Shown here: in pieces, positions 31,116-40,675 of the stretch
Position numbering within the stretch: the stretch's first letter is position 1
Layout of the letters: the number at the start of each line of letters is the position of its first letter
From: Mediterraneibacter gnavus ATCC 29149
GTDB taxonomy: Bacteria; Bacillota; Clostridia; Lachnospirales; Lachnospiraceae
Direction of reading: 5' to 3'
DNA length: 64,000 bases
Assembly (NCBI RefSeq): GCF_008121495.1
Contig: NZ_CP043051.1
Location: 372,001 to 436,000 of the forward strand
Made by a program: the position numbers and the translations under genes
The notes under the pieces: model-generated
What the model was told of the DNA's origin: nothing
The model's database searches: none
What the model saw: the letters and a program-made list of their open reading frames with translations, nothing else

Positions 31116-31952
31116 CTAAACTTCACCTTGTTTAAATTTTATGATCATTTCATTGGTTAAACTGTCTCTGGACGGCTCTACCGGAATCTCGTCTCTTTCA
31201 AACCATTCCGCCAGTGCCAGTTCCTCTTCATCCAGTGTCACTTCTGCGTCACCGTCCAGATCACAGTAAAATCCCATCAACAGGGTATCACTAAATGCCC
31301 ATGGCTGACTTTTATAGTATCGGATATTCTTTACCTTCAATCCGACTTCTTCCATCACTTCTCGCGCCACTGTTTCTTCCACGGTTTCTCCGATTTCTGT
31401 AAATCCGGCAAGAAGTGCATATTTTTTATAACTTCGCCCTGCATACTTGGACATCAGGATCCGGTTACCGTCTGTCACTCCAACAATGACAGCCGGACAG
31501 ATCTTCGGAAATTCCATATTTCTGCAGTGTTCACAGAAAAGCATCCTCTCTTTTGTATCATGACGCATCTTATGTCCACAGCGTCCACAATATCTGCGTG
31601 TCTGATACCATTGATACAGCTGATATCCCGTGATCCCCGCAAATGCGCTGTACTGAGGATCTGCTGTCCTGAAAATCTCCGTATTCTCCATTGTAAACTC
31701 AGAGTGCGGCTCCCGGTTCAGATTATCAACCAGATAATACTGCTTCTCATCAATTGTAAACAGATAAATACTGTTCTCATAAATCTCTTCGTTCAACCGT
31801 TCCAGTTCTCCAAATGTTGGAAACTCTATTCCCGTCTGTGTCCGCCTCATCAATGCTGTGTGTTCTTCATAATACAATGCAATGCTGTCCTTTTGCGGCG
31901 AAACCGGCCTGTATTCGTTCTTAAACTGATGCGGTGCTATGTCCTGGATCAT
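31116..31952 (-). CDS. nudC: NAD+ diphosphatase / RNA deNADding enzyme
   Basis: About 278 aa from ATG 31952, which begins one base after the stop of the upstream gene. Zinc ribbon CGRCGHKMRHDTKERMLFCE (about 125-148), then the Nudix box GFTEIGETVEETVAREVMEE (about 183-202) and the NudC SQPWAFSDTLLMGF motif. Hydrolyses NADH and NAD-capped RNA. Confidence 0.93.
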   Translation of the reverse strand: MIQDIAPHQFKNEYRPVSPQKDSIALYYEEHTALMRRTQTGIEFPTFGELERLNEEIYENSIYLFTIDEKQYYLVDNLNREPHSEFTMENTEIFRTADPQYSAFAGITGYQLYQWYQTRRYCGRCGHKMRHDTKERMLFCEHCRNMEFPKICPAVIVGVTDGNRILMSKYAGRSYKKYALLAGFTEIGETVEETVAREVMEEVGLKVKNIRYYKSQPWAFSDTLLMGFYCDLDGDAEVTLDEEELALAEWFERDEIPVEPSRDSLTNEMIIKFKQGEV

Positions 31953-31953
31953 T

Positions 31954-32436
31954 TTACTCACTTCCTTTCCTGAAATTATGCAAAAATTCACTGAGTAAAA
32001 TCAGAATACTTCCTGCCGCAAGAAAAAAATCTCCCAGATTGTATGTGATCTTTGTCAGCTTCTCGTCAGATGTCTGAAACCCGATATAATCCACCACATA
32101 TCCCCGCATCCAGCGATCCAGTGTGTTGCTCCACGCACCTGCCACACCAAGTGAAAGCCCTGCTTTTTTCAAATAACTGCCTTTTTTTCGCAGACACAAG
32201 ATATCCCAGACGGTCAGAATTGCAGCCATAACAAGAGATGTGTACTTTACAAACTGAGGATACTCTTTCAAAAGACTCATACACATCCCCTTATTATGCA
32301 CTTTTCTAAGGACGATCTTTTTGCTGTCCGCAAACGGTTTTTCTTCCTCGTCCGGCCACTTTTCCACTTCTGATTTGACTGCCATATCCAGACACGTCAG
32401 AAATGCCGTTGCCCCTGCTCCAAACAGATTTTTCAT
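31954..32436 (-). CDS. Divergent signal peptidase II-like protein
   Basis: 160 aa. The central VHNKGMCMSLL and GLSLGVAGAWSNTLDRWMRG followed by NLGDFFLAAGSILILL match LspA's two catalytic Asp motifs (NxxDR and NxxD). The N-terminal half is soluble and charged rather than a membrane span. It may be a degenerate paralogue of LspA. Confidence 0.7.
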   Translation of the reverse strand: MKNLFGAGATAFLTCLDMAVKSEVEKWPDEEEKPFADSKKIVLRKVHNKGMCMSLLKEYPQFVKYTSLVMAAILTVWDILCLRKKGSYLKKAGLSLGVAGAWSNTLDRWMRGYVVDYIGFQTSDEKLTKITYNLGDFFLAAGSILILLSEFLHNFRKGSE

Positions 32437-32445
32437 ATTCTGCCT

Positions 32446-33057
32446 CTATTCTTCTGTAAATTCTTTAATTTTTTCTGCTGCGTCCTCTGCTTTTTCCTTC
32501 ACTGCCTCTGAAAGGTCTTTGACATGCTCACAGGCAGCCTCTGCTGCGTCCTCTGTTTTTTCCACAACTACCTCTGCTGCATCTTCTGTCTTCTCTGCAA
32601 CTGTATCCATTGCCTGTGTTGTTTTTTCTTTTACAAATTCAACCGCCTGATCGGCCTTTTCCCTGAGCACATCCTCCGTTTCATCCCAAATGTCTTCTTC
32701 TTTTTTCGCTCCGCAGTACGGACAGTATGCCATCTCTTTTGCTACCTGTTTTCCACATTCTGCACAAGTACTCGTTCCTTTGATCTCCTCGATCTTTGCC
32801 TGATGTCTCTCGATACTTTCTGTTCTGTTATCGATTTTTTCACACAGCATCTGTACCTGTTCGTCCATCGCCTCTCCCGCCTGGTACTTCTCGTACAGAA
32901 AGCGCCCCATCTCCAGCATATCCGCCTCATTGCCGCGCTCCAGAGTTCGGATCTGTCCTCTCAATCGCTGTATTTCCATCATCTCGCCTGCTTTACTTGT
33001 CACAGTTTCTGTTGTCTCACCGATTTTTTTACCTAAGTCTTCAAAAAAAGATTTCAT
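32446..33057 (-). CDS. Coiled-coil zinc-ribbon protein
   Basis: 203 aa from ATG 33057 (GAAAGGAGAAGAAAG). N-terminal helical region (about 1-80), zinc ribbon CAECGKQVAKEMAYCPYCG (about 96-114), then an Ala/Glu/Lys repeat region with recurring KTEDAAE units (about 135-200), like LEA-type repeats. Function unknown. Own promoter: TTGAAG, 16-bp spacer, TATAAT (33119-33146, minus strand). Confidence 0.75.
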   Translation of the reverse strand: MKSFFEDLGKKIGETTETVTSKAGEMMEIQRLRGQIRTLERGNEADMLEMGRFLYEKYQAGEAMDEQVQMLCEKIDNRTESIERHQAKIEEIKGTSTCAECGKQVAKEMAYCPYCGAKKEEDIWDETEDVLREKADQAVEFVKEKTTQAMDTVAEKTEDAAEVVVEKTEDAAEAACEHVKDLSEAVKEKAEDAAEKIKEFTEE

Positions 33058-33230
33058 CTTTCTTCTCCTTTCTGTCACATATCTGTTATTTTCAACAGAA
33101 TTTCTCGTGCATATATACATTATACCCCAAACGTTCATAACTTCAACCAGATTTCTTCTGTTTTCTTCTTTCCGCTTCTTATTTTGAAGCTTTCGGCATA
33201 TACTTTCAAAAACATCCAGGAGATCATTTC

Positions 33231-34937
33231 ATGCCATACTCTGACTTATGCCGGGAAAAAATTCTTTCTGAAGATTATCATGATTTTATTGTCTCCGACA
33301 TCCGAATGCCCTTTCTTCAAGATATGCTTGAAAAAGACTGCTGTCTTCAAAACCCCGGCTTTTTTTATCAATGTGCTTACCTTTCAAAATCTGTAATAAA
33401 ACCTGTATCGCTGGAAAACTATTCTTATTTTTCGATTCCGAAATGCTACTCCCTGCTCAGTATGCAGGCGCTAAATCAGGCCGGAATCCTTCCGATCCAG
33501 AACCACTCCACCATTCAATTAAGCGGAAAACAGGTTATGATCGGATTTCTGGATACCGGAATCGACTATCAAAATCCGGTATTTCAACATCTGGATAAAA
33601 CCACTCGAATCGCAGGCATCTGGGATCAGACGATCCAAAGCGGCACCCCTCCGGAATCCTTTGACTATGGCTCTCATTATACACCCGATATGATCAATGA
33701 AGCGCTTGCCTCGGAAGATCCGTATTCCCTTGTCCCAAGTGTGGACAATAATGGACACGGAACATTTCTCGCAAGTATCGCTGCCGGTTCCGGAGATCCC
33801 GATGCGCAGTTTATCGGTGCTGCGCCGGAATCTGTAATTGCCGTTGTAAAGTTAAAGCAGGCAAAACAATATCTGAGAGACTACTATTTTATTCCCAATA
33901 CAGCCCCTGCTTTTCAGGAAAATGATATCATGCTTGGTATGCGCTATCTCCACCTGCTTGCCGAAAAACTGGGACTTCCTCTGATCTTCTGCCTGGCACT
34001 TGGCAGCAATCTGGGCGGACACTCCGGCTCTCTCCCACTCTCGATCATTGCCCAGCAGTATACCTTGTTGTCTAATCGGATTCCTGTTATCGGGGTCGGA
34101 AATGAAGCAGATCAGAGACATCACTTTTACAGCGAGATCATGAATACTTCTGATACAAAGACCGTAGAAATCCGTGTCGGAGAAAATACTAGCGGTTTTG
34201 TGATGGAGCTATGGACCGAACTCCCCAATATCCTCTCCATCAGCCTGACCTCTCCGTCTGGGGAGAGTACGTCCCGCATTCCCATTCGTGCGGGAACAAG
34301 CACAACTTTCAATTTTCTTTTTGAAAATACAACAGTCTACATCGACTACCGTCTGTTTGTAGAAAGTACAGCCTCGGAACTGATTCATTTTCGTTTTTCC
34401 GATGCTGCTCCCGGAATCTGGAAGCTTGTGGTAGAACCCGTCCAGATTATTGACGGGCGATTCCACATCTGGCTTCCTGTGCGGGAATTTTTAAGCGGAG
34501 AAGTTTATTTTTTAAACTCCAATCCATACTATACACTGACTGCCCCTTCTGATTCCGTACAGCCGATCTCCGTCTCCTATTACGATTCTTTCAACAACGG
34601 TCTTGCACTTTCCTCCGGAAGAGGGTTTACTCGTACGGAGCAGGTCAAACCGGATTTTACAGCCCCGGGAATCAGCATTACCGGTGCTCTTCCCGGCGGA
34701 CAGTTTGAGAGCAGGAGCGGTTCCAGTACCTCGGTCGGCATCACTGCAGGCGCAGCCGCTTTGCTTGTGGAATGGCACCTTCAGCAGAAAAAGATCCCAT
34801 CCGTGAGTACCGCTTTGATCAAAAGTCTGCTGACGTTAGGCGCCACCAGAAACCCGGATATGAAATATCCGAACCGAGAGTGGGGATACGGCCAGTTAAA
34901 CCTTTACAATACATTCGAAGCTATGCGTCAGTTATAA
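33231..34937 (+). CDS. Subtilisin-like S8 protease (Csp-like)
   Basis: 568 aa, no signal peptide. Catalytic Asp in GFLDTGIDYQNP (about 107), His in NGHGTFLASIAAG (about 178), Asn in LALGSNLGGHSG and Ser in SSTSVGITAGAAALL (about 510). A jelly-roll-like insert between the Asn and Ser is as in Clostridial CspB/CspC and related proteases acting in spore germination. All triad residues are present, so it should be active. Confidence 0.88.
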   Translation: MPYSDLCREKILSEDYHDFIVSDIRMPFLQDMLEKDCCLQNPGFFYQCAYLSKSVIKPVSLENYSYFSIPKCYSLLSMQALNQAGILPIQNHSTIQLSGKQVMIGFLDTGIDYQNPVFQHLDKTTRIAGIWDQTIQSGTPPESFDYGSHYTPDMINEALASEDPYSLVPSVDNNGHGTFLASIAAGSGDPDAQFIGAAPESVIAVVKLKQAKQYLRDYYFIPNTAPAFQENDIMLGMRYLHLLAEKLGLPLIFCLALGSNLGGHSGSLPLSIIAQQYTLLSNRIPVIGVGNEADQRHHFYSEIMNTSDTKTVEIRVGENTSGFVMELWTELPNILSISLTSPSGESTSRIPIRAGTSTTFNFLFENTTVYIDYRLFVESTASELIHFRFSDAAPGIWKLVVEPVQIIDGRFHIWLPVREFLSGEVYFLNSNPYYTLTAPSDSVQPISVSYYDSFNNGLALSSGRGFTRTEQVKPDFTAPGISITGALPGGQFESRSGSSTSVGITAGAAALLVEWHLQQKKIPSVSTALIKSLLTLGATRNPDMKYPNREWGYGQLNLYNTFEAMRQL

Positions 34938-34938
34938 C

Positions 34939-34963
34939 AAAAAGGGACGCCTTCTCGCGTCCC
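34939..34963 (-). terminator. Terminator of the antiporter gene
   Basis: GGGACGC and GCGTCCC with a 6-nt loop; on minus a TTTTT run follows. Sits between two converging genes. Confidence 0.8.
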
Positions 34964-34972
34964 TCAAAAAAA

Positions 34973-36226
34973 TCATTCTCTCTTTTTGGATTCGTAAATT
35001 GTCTTTACACGCTCTGATTCCGGTACAATCTGTTCCGGTACCGGAGCCGTGCCCGGTGCAAATACCACCTTCAAAAAGACTGGTGTAATAATTGTCGTGA
35101 TCACGACAACAATAATGATCGGCCCTAAAAATGCAGAACCTAACAGCCCCAGTGCTGCGCCCTTGCTGGCTACGATCAATGCTACTTCTCCACGCGAGAT
35201 CATACCGATTCCGATTCGTTTTGCCTGATAATTCTTATAGTGACAGATTTTTGCACCAAACCCACATCCAACAACCTTCGTCAATACTGCAACAATCGTC
35301 AGCGCTACTGCAAATCCAACAATCGCCGCAGACATCTTCGGCAGCTCTACTTTCAGCCCGATACTTGCAAAAAATACCGGTGATAAAAGCAGATAAGACA
35401 ATGTATCAAATTTTGTCTCCAGATAAGTAGAACGCTGTACGTTTGAAATGATCAGACCGGCAATAAACGCACCTGTAATATCTGCAACTCCAAAAACATC
35501 CTCTGCAATGTATGCCATCAGAAGACAGAACACAAATGCCACGATCGTGTGTCGATGTTTCTCCTTATTGGCTTTGTCCACCCAGTTCTTGTACAATTTG
35601 TAGAAGATAAATCCTACAACTGCTGCAAATACAAAGAATCCAACAATCTTCAGCATGACCATTCCAATTTTCACGCTTGGGTCTGAAATGCTTGTCACGA
35701 TTGTCAACGCCACAATTCCCAGAATATCATCAATGATCGCTGCTCCCAGGATTGCATTGCCGGAACGGGTTTTGAGCTTTCCAAGCTCTTTTAATGTCTC
35801 CACCGTGATACTGACTGAAGTTGCTGTCAGAATTACTCCGATAAAGATATTCTGCAGGAAAATACTTGCTGATGCATCTGACTCGATCATCCCCGGCCGA
35901 TTGAAGAAATATGCCGTAGCAAATCCACCCGCAAGCGGTACCAGTACTCCACAAAGTGCAATGATAAAGGATGCCTTTCCGCATGCTTTCAGTTCTTTGA
36001 TATCTGTCTCCATACCTGCACAGAACATCAGAACGATCACACCAATCTCCGCTACAGACTGCAGAAATGATGTCTCTGTCAGAATGCCGACTCCGGCAGG
36101 TCCCAACAGTAATCCGGCCAGAAGCGCGCCAACGACCTGCGGCATCTGTACCCTTCTTGTCAAAAGCCCCAGCGCTTTTGTACAAAGTAAAATAATTACG
36201 AGATCTAGTAAATACTTGTAGTCCAT
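34973..36226 (-). CDS. Cation/proton antiporter (CPA2, Kef/NapA type)
   Basis: About 417 aa from ATG 36226 (AAAGGGGGCACATT). Some 12-13 membrane spans. LLGPAGVGIL, and SAEIG-type helix QSVAEIGVIVLMFCAGME are family marks; IIDDILGIVAL gives the transport DD pair. SRGEVALIVASKGA near the C-terminus is typical. Exchanges Na+ or K+ for H+. No C-terminal TrkA-N domain. Confidence 0.9.
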   Translation of the reverse strand: MDYKYLLDLVIILLCTKALGLLTRRVQMPQVVGALLAGLLLGPAGVGILTETSFLQSVAEIGVIVLMFCAGMETDIKELKACGKASFIIALCGVLVPLAGGFATAYFFNRPGMIESDASASIFLQNIFIGVILTATSVSITVETLKELGKLKTRSGNAILGAAIIDDILGIVALTIVTSISDPSVKIGMVMLKIVGFFVFAAVVGFIFYKLYKNWVDKANKEKHRHTIVAFVFCLLMAYIAEDVFGVADITGAFIAGLIISNVQRSTYLETKFDTLSYLLLSPVFFASIGLKVELPKMSAAIVGFAVALTIVAVLTKVVGCGFGAKICHYKNYQAKRIGIGMISRGEVALIVASKGAALGLLGSAFLGPIIIVVVITTIITPVFLKVVFAPGTAPVPEQIVPESERVKTIYESKKRE

Positions 36227-36353
36227 AATGTGCCCCCTTTTTGTCAAACATCTATAAGGATACACCTTTAAATGCCTTTTTTCAATACATTTTCCACATT
36301 TTATGACGTTTTTACATAATTTTTACCATAATTCTGCACAAATCCGCAATAAA

Positions 36354-36379
36354 AGAGAGTCTGTTTCCAGACTCTCTCA
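36354..36379 (-). terminator. Terminator after clpX
   Basis: Minus strand GAGAGTCTG and CAGACTCTC, about 9-10-bp stem with a short loop, followed by TTTTATT. Confidence 0.75.
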
Positions 36380-36393
36380 TACTCTTTCTTTTC

Positions 36394-37830
36394 CTACGGC
36401 AATCTCGGCACTTCCTGTCCCCGAAGACTGATCAGAGGACCGCCGGTTCCTTCTATGTAAGATCTTGTGATCGTCACCTCTCCGATGTTCTCATCCTTTG
36501 GAATCTCATACATGATATCCAGCATAAACTCTTCGATAATCGCCCGCAGTGCTCTTGCTCCGGTCTCTTTCTTCATTGCCTTCTCCGCAATCGCCTCCAG
36601 CGCTCCATCATCAAAATCCAGCTTGACTTCATCCAGTGCAAGCAGCTTCTGATACTGCTTTAAGATGGCATTCTTTGGTTCTTTTAAGATCTTTACATAC
36701 ATATCCTTGTCCAGACCTTTCAGTGTAAAGATGATCGGAAGACGTCCGATAAATTCCGGAATCATACCGAAATTGCGCAAATCTTCCACCGTTACTTTAG
36801 ACAGGATATCCTTGTCATTGTCATACTGATCTTTTAGCTCTGCATTAAATCCCATGGATGTCTTATGCATCAGCCGTTCCTTGATGATGCCTTCCAGATC
36901 CGGGAATGCACCCCCGCAGATAAACAGAATATTCTTCGTATTTACTGTCGTCAGAGGAACCATGGCATTCTTGCTGTTGGCTCCTACCGGAACCTCTACC
37001 TCACTGCCTTCCAACAGCTTTAAGAGTCCCTGCTGTACGGATTCTCCGCTTACATCTCTCTGGCTGGAATTTCTCTTCTTCGCGATCTTGTCAATCTCAT
37101 CGATAAAGATGATTCCCTGCTCGGCTTTCTCTACATCATTATCTGCTGCTGCCAGTAATTTAGATACGACGCTCTCAATGTCATCCCCGATATAACCAGC
37201 CTCGGTCAGGGAAGTGGCATCTGTGATCGCAAGCGGTACATCCAACAGTCTCGCAAGTGTCTTTACAAGGTATGTCTTACCACTTCCTGTCGGTCCGATC
37301 ATCAGCATATTGGACTTTTCAATCTCAATATCATCGACCGAATCTGTCGCTACCCTCTTATAGTGGTTGTAAACAGCAACAGCCATCGCTTTCTTGGCAT
37401 ACTCCTGTCCTACCACATACTCATCCAGCTTTCCTTTGATCTTGTGCGGCGCCGGAATATTCTTAATATCCAGTTTTTGGAACTCTTTTGGCTTTTCTTT
37501 TTTCTTTTTGATCTTCTGTGTCTTTGGCGGAGCCATATTCTCCAGATCTGACAGATTTAAGAACTGTACACCCGGCATATTCATCAGTCTGCTGTAATCA
37601 ATCGAGCCGTTTGTCATGGCATCAAAACTTTTCTGCATACAATCCGGACACACCGTAATATGGTTCGGCAGATCGATCATCTTTCCTGTCACGCTCTCCG
37701 GACGATGGCAGATAAAGCAGATCTTCTCATACTCATCCTCGTGTTCCTCTTTTGCGGAAGACTCTTTTCCTTCTGTGGTGACCGGAGTCTCCTTTTCTTC
37801 ATCTATGATAATAAAATCGTTATCTGACAT
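36394..37830 (-). CDS. clpX: ClpX, ATP-dependent unfoldase of ClpXP
   Basis: About 478 aa from ATG 37830. N-terminal zinc-binding region CFICHRPESV and CPDCMQKSF (about 38-75), AAA+ core with GPTGSGKTYLVKTLARLLDV, EAGYIGDDIESVVSKLL and FIDEIDKIAKK, and the IGF-like partner loop may be FMIP/IPEFIGRLP. It is longer than usual (about 430 aa) because of an acidic N-terminal extension and a Lys-rich linker. Confidence 0.9.
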   Translation of the reverse strand: MSDNDFIIIDEEKETPVTTEGKESSAKEEHEDEYEKICFICHRPESVTGKMIDLPNHITVCPDCMQKSFDAMTNGSIDYSRLMNMPGVQFLNLSDLENMAPPKTQKIKKKKEKPKEFQKLDIKNIPAPHKIKGKLDEYVVGQEYAKKAMAVAVYNHYKRVATDSVDDIEIEKSNMLMIGPTGSGKTYLVKTLARLLDVPLAITDATSLTEAGYIGDDIESVVSKLLAAADNDVEKAEQGIIFIDEIDKIAKKRNSSQRDVSGESVQQGLLKLLEGSEVEVPVGANSKNAMVPLTTVNTKNILFICGGAFPDLEGIIKERLMHKTSMGFNAELKDQYDNDKDILSKVTVEDLRNFGMIPEFIGRLPIIFTLKGLDKDMYVKILKEPKNAILKQYQKLLALDEVKLDFDDGALEAIAEKAMKKETGARALRAIIEEFMLDIMYEIPKDENIGEVTITRSYIEGTGGPLISLRGQEVPRLP

Positions 37831-37928
37831 GTTCTTTCCCTTCTTTCCAGTTACTTGCCCTTTGTACATTCACCGAGGGTATGTCCACATTATAATACAG
37901 AATACCGGCAGTTACAAATTAACTTTTT

Positions 37929-39896
37929 CTAAACCGTCCCTGTTTCCAGCATTTCCAGAAACTGTGATTCAGAAATAATCGGAACGTTCAGTTCTTTCGC
38001 CTTTTTATTCTTGGAAGAAGCAGACTGCACATCATTATTGATCAGATAATTCGTCTTTCCGGTCACGCTTCCTGTCACTTTACCCCCTCTGGATTCAATG
38101 ATTTCTTTCACTTCCCGGCGGTTTGCAAAGTGTTCTACGCTTCCTGTAATCACAAAATTCATATTTTCAAAAATCTGTGCGCTTTCCTCTCCTTCTTCTT
38201 TCTGGAGCTTAACCTCCTGTAAGAGGCGTTTGAAAAGATCTCTGTGTGTTTCATCTGAAAAATAATCCACAAACGTTCTGGCGATCACTTCGCCTACTCC
38301 CTGGATATCGACCAGTTCTTCCACGGTTGCCTGCATCATCCTCTGGGGATCATTGTCAAATGCCCGGCAGATCATTTTTGCATTGGAAAGTCCGATATTT
38401 GCGATTCCAAGGCTGTAGATTACTTTCGGCATAGTCGTACTTCTGGAGTTTTCCACACTTGTGATCAGTTTTGCATAGGATTTTTCTCCGAACCCCTCCA
38501 GTGTTTTGATGGTTTCTTCATATCTGTCCAGATGATAAATATCTGTAAAATCCCGGATAAATCCTTCTCCAATGAACTTTTCCAGAGTTGCCTCCGAGAG
38601 CCCTTCAATATTCATGGCATCCCTGCTGACAAACAATGCAAAAGATTTCAAATGCTTTGCCTGACACTCCGGATTCGTACAGTACAATGTCTTTGTCTCA
38701 TTTTCCATCTTTATCTTTGTCGCACCGCCACAGACCGGACAGACTTGCGGGATATCTTTTACACCGCTTCTGGTCAGATTTTCTGCAATCTGCGGAATGA
38801 TCATGTTGGCTTTATACACCTGAATGACATCTCCTACGCCAAGCTCCAGATCTTCCATAATGCTGATATTATGCACACTGGCACGGCTTACCGTAGTTCC
38901 TTCCAGCTCTACCGGTTCAAAGATCGCTACCGGATTGATCAGGCCTGTCCTTGACGGACTCCACTCAATCTCCAGAAGTGTCGTCTCTCTGATCTCATCC
39001 GCCCATTTAAAGGCATAGGAATCCCGCGGGAATTTAGCCGTTGTTCCAAGAGACTGACCATAGGCAATATCATCATATACCAATACCAGTCCGTCAGACG
39101 GGAAATCATTGTGCACAATCTGCTCCGAAAACCATGCAACTTCCTCTTCGATGGATGCACGGTCAGCCAGATGATGCTCGACCACCTCAAATCCTTGTTT
39201 TTCCAGCCAGCTTAACTGCTGCATTCTCGAATTTTCAAACTCTGCACCATCTGCTTTTACCAGTGTAAATGCAAAAAACTTCACATTTCTTCTCGCTGTG
39301 ATCTCATTGTTCAGCTGACGCACCGAACCACTGCACAGATTCCTCGGATTCTTATATCTTGCATCTACATCCTCGATCTGCTCGTTGATACGCTCAAAAT
39401 CCTTATATCCAATCACGGCTTCCCCACGCAGGATCAGTTCTCCCTGATACGGGATCTGAAGAGGAAGATTGCGAAATACCTTCGCATTGTTGGTGATGAC
39501 TTCTCCCACCTCTCCATTTCCTCTTGTGACCGCTTTTTGAAGCCGCCCGTTCTGATATGTCAGAACGATCGTCAGTCCGTCCATCTTCCAGGAGATCACG
39601 GCCTTTTGCTCTCCTAAAAATGATTTCAGCTGTTCCACGTCTTTTGTCTTATCCAGTGAGAGCATCGGTTTTTCATGCCGCTCCTTCGGCAGCTCACTGA
39701 GCACCTCATATCCCACATTAACCGTAGGACTGGATGCAAGAGTCGTCCCCAGCTCCCGCTCCAGTCCTTCCAGTTCGTCATATAATCTGTCATACTCATA
39801 GTTGCTCATGATCTCCGTGTCTTCCTGCTCATATGCACGTCTGGCACGGTTCAGAAGTTCTACGAGTTCCTGCATTCTTTTCTTTTTTGCTTCCAT
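37929..39896 (-). CDS. ligA: NAD-dependent DNA ligase
   Basis: 655 aa, full length. Adenylation motif SWKMDGLTIVLTYQ (KxDG; Leu in the usual KLDG is Met), then FKWADEIRETTL, an OB fold, the four-Cys zinc finger (CPVCGGATKI and CTNPECQAKH), helix-hairpin-helix repeats (about 490-560) and a C-terminal BRCT domain (about 580-655). Follows the pseudouridine synthase gene by 20 bp. Confidence 0.95.
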   Translation of the reverse strand: MEAKKKRMQELVELLNRARRAYEQEDTEIMSNYEYDRLYDELEGLERELGTTLASSPTVNVGYEVLSELPKERHEKPMLSLDKTKDVEQLKSFLGEQKAVISWKMDGLTIVLTYQNGRLQKAVTRGNGEVGEVITNNAKVFRNLPLQIPYQGELILRGEAVIGYKDFERINEQIEDVDARYKNPRNLCSGSVRQLNNEITARRNVKFFAFTLVKADGAEFENSRMQQLSWLEKQGFEVVEHHLADRASIEEEVAWFSEQIVHNDFPSDGLVLVYDDIAYGQSLGTTAKFPRDSYAFKWADEIRETTLLEIEWSPSRTGLINPVAIFEPVELEGTTVSRASVHNISIMEDLELGVGDVIQVYKANMIIPQIAENLTRSGVKDIPQVCPVCGGATKIKMENETKTLYCTNPECQAKHLKSFALFVSRDAMNIEGLSEATLEKFIGEGFIRDFTDIYHLDRYEETIKTLEGFGEKSYAKLITSVENSRSTTMPKVIYSLGIANIGLSNAKMICRAFDNDPQRMMQATVEELVDIQGVGEVIARTFVDYFSDETHRDLFKRLLQEVKLQKEEGEESAQIFENMNFVITGSVEHFANRREVKEIIESRGGKVTGSVTGKTNYLINNDVQSASSKNKKAKELNVPIISESQFLEMLETGTV

Positions 39897-39916
39897 ATTT
39901 AGAGTCCCTTTACTTT

Positions 39917-40675
39917 TTATATCACAGTTTCATTGGAAGAATCCTTAATCTGATCATACAATTCATTCAATTCTGCATCTGTCAGCTTCCGGTATTCTCC
40001 CTCTTTCAGACGCCCCAGATGGATATTCATGATCCTCACCCGGATCAGCTCTCTCACCTGATATCCAAGTGCCTCACACATTCTGCGTATCTGGCGGTTC
40101 AGCCCCTGTGTCAAAATGATCGAAAATGTATATTTTCCGATTTTTTCTACTTTACACGGACGTGTCACCGTATCTAAAATCGGTACACCGGATGCCATTT
40201 TTTCCAGAAACTCCTGCGTGATTTCTTTATCCACCGTCACCTTATATTCTTTCTCATGCCGGTTTCCCGCACGCATCATCTTATTGATGATATCACCGTT
40301 GTTGGTCATCAGAAGCAGTCCTTTAGAGTCCTTATCCAGACGCCCTACATACGTGATCCGGATCGGGTAATCCAGAAAACGCACAATACTGTTTCTTTCC
40401 CTGCGCTCTTCTGTACAGACGATTCCCGCCGGTTTGTTCACTGCCAGCACGACCATCTCATCCTGCTTTGAAACTACTTTCTTTCCGACTTTTACGACCT
40501 GCCCCGGAACAATCTTCATTCCGGTCTGTGCACGCTTTCCGTCCACACTCACCCGGCCGCTCTCGATCAGCCTGTCCGCTTCTCTGCGGGAACATACCCC
40601 CGCTTCGCTTAAATATTTATTCAGGCGAACCTCTTCCTTCGTCTTTTGATATTCCTGCAAAATCCGATTATTCAC
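39917..40675 (-). CDS. rluF: 23S rRNA pseudouridine synthase, RluF/RluB type
   Basis: 252 aa. N-terminal S4 RNA-binding domain (RLNKYLSEAGVCSRREADRL), linker NKPAGIVCT, catalytic GRLDKDSKGLLLMTNNGD with the active Asp (about 113), and C-terminal GLNRQIRRMCEALGY. RluF and RluB cannot be told apart by eye. Overlaps the DHHW gene by eight bases. Confidence 0.9.
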   Translation of the reverse strand: MNNRILQEYQKTKEEVRLNKYLSEAGVCSRREADRLIESGRVSVDGKRAQTGMKIVPGQVVKVGKKVVSKQDEMVVLAVNKPAGIVCTEERRERNSIVRFLDYPIRITYVGRLDKDSKGLLLMTNNGDIINKMMRAGNRHEKEYKVTVDKEITQEFLEKMASGVPILDTVTRPCKVEKIGKYTFSIILTQGLNRQIRRMCEALGYQVRELIRVRIMNIHLGRLKEGEYRKLTDAELNELYDQIKDSSNETVI

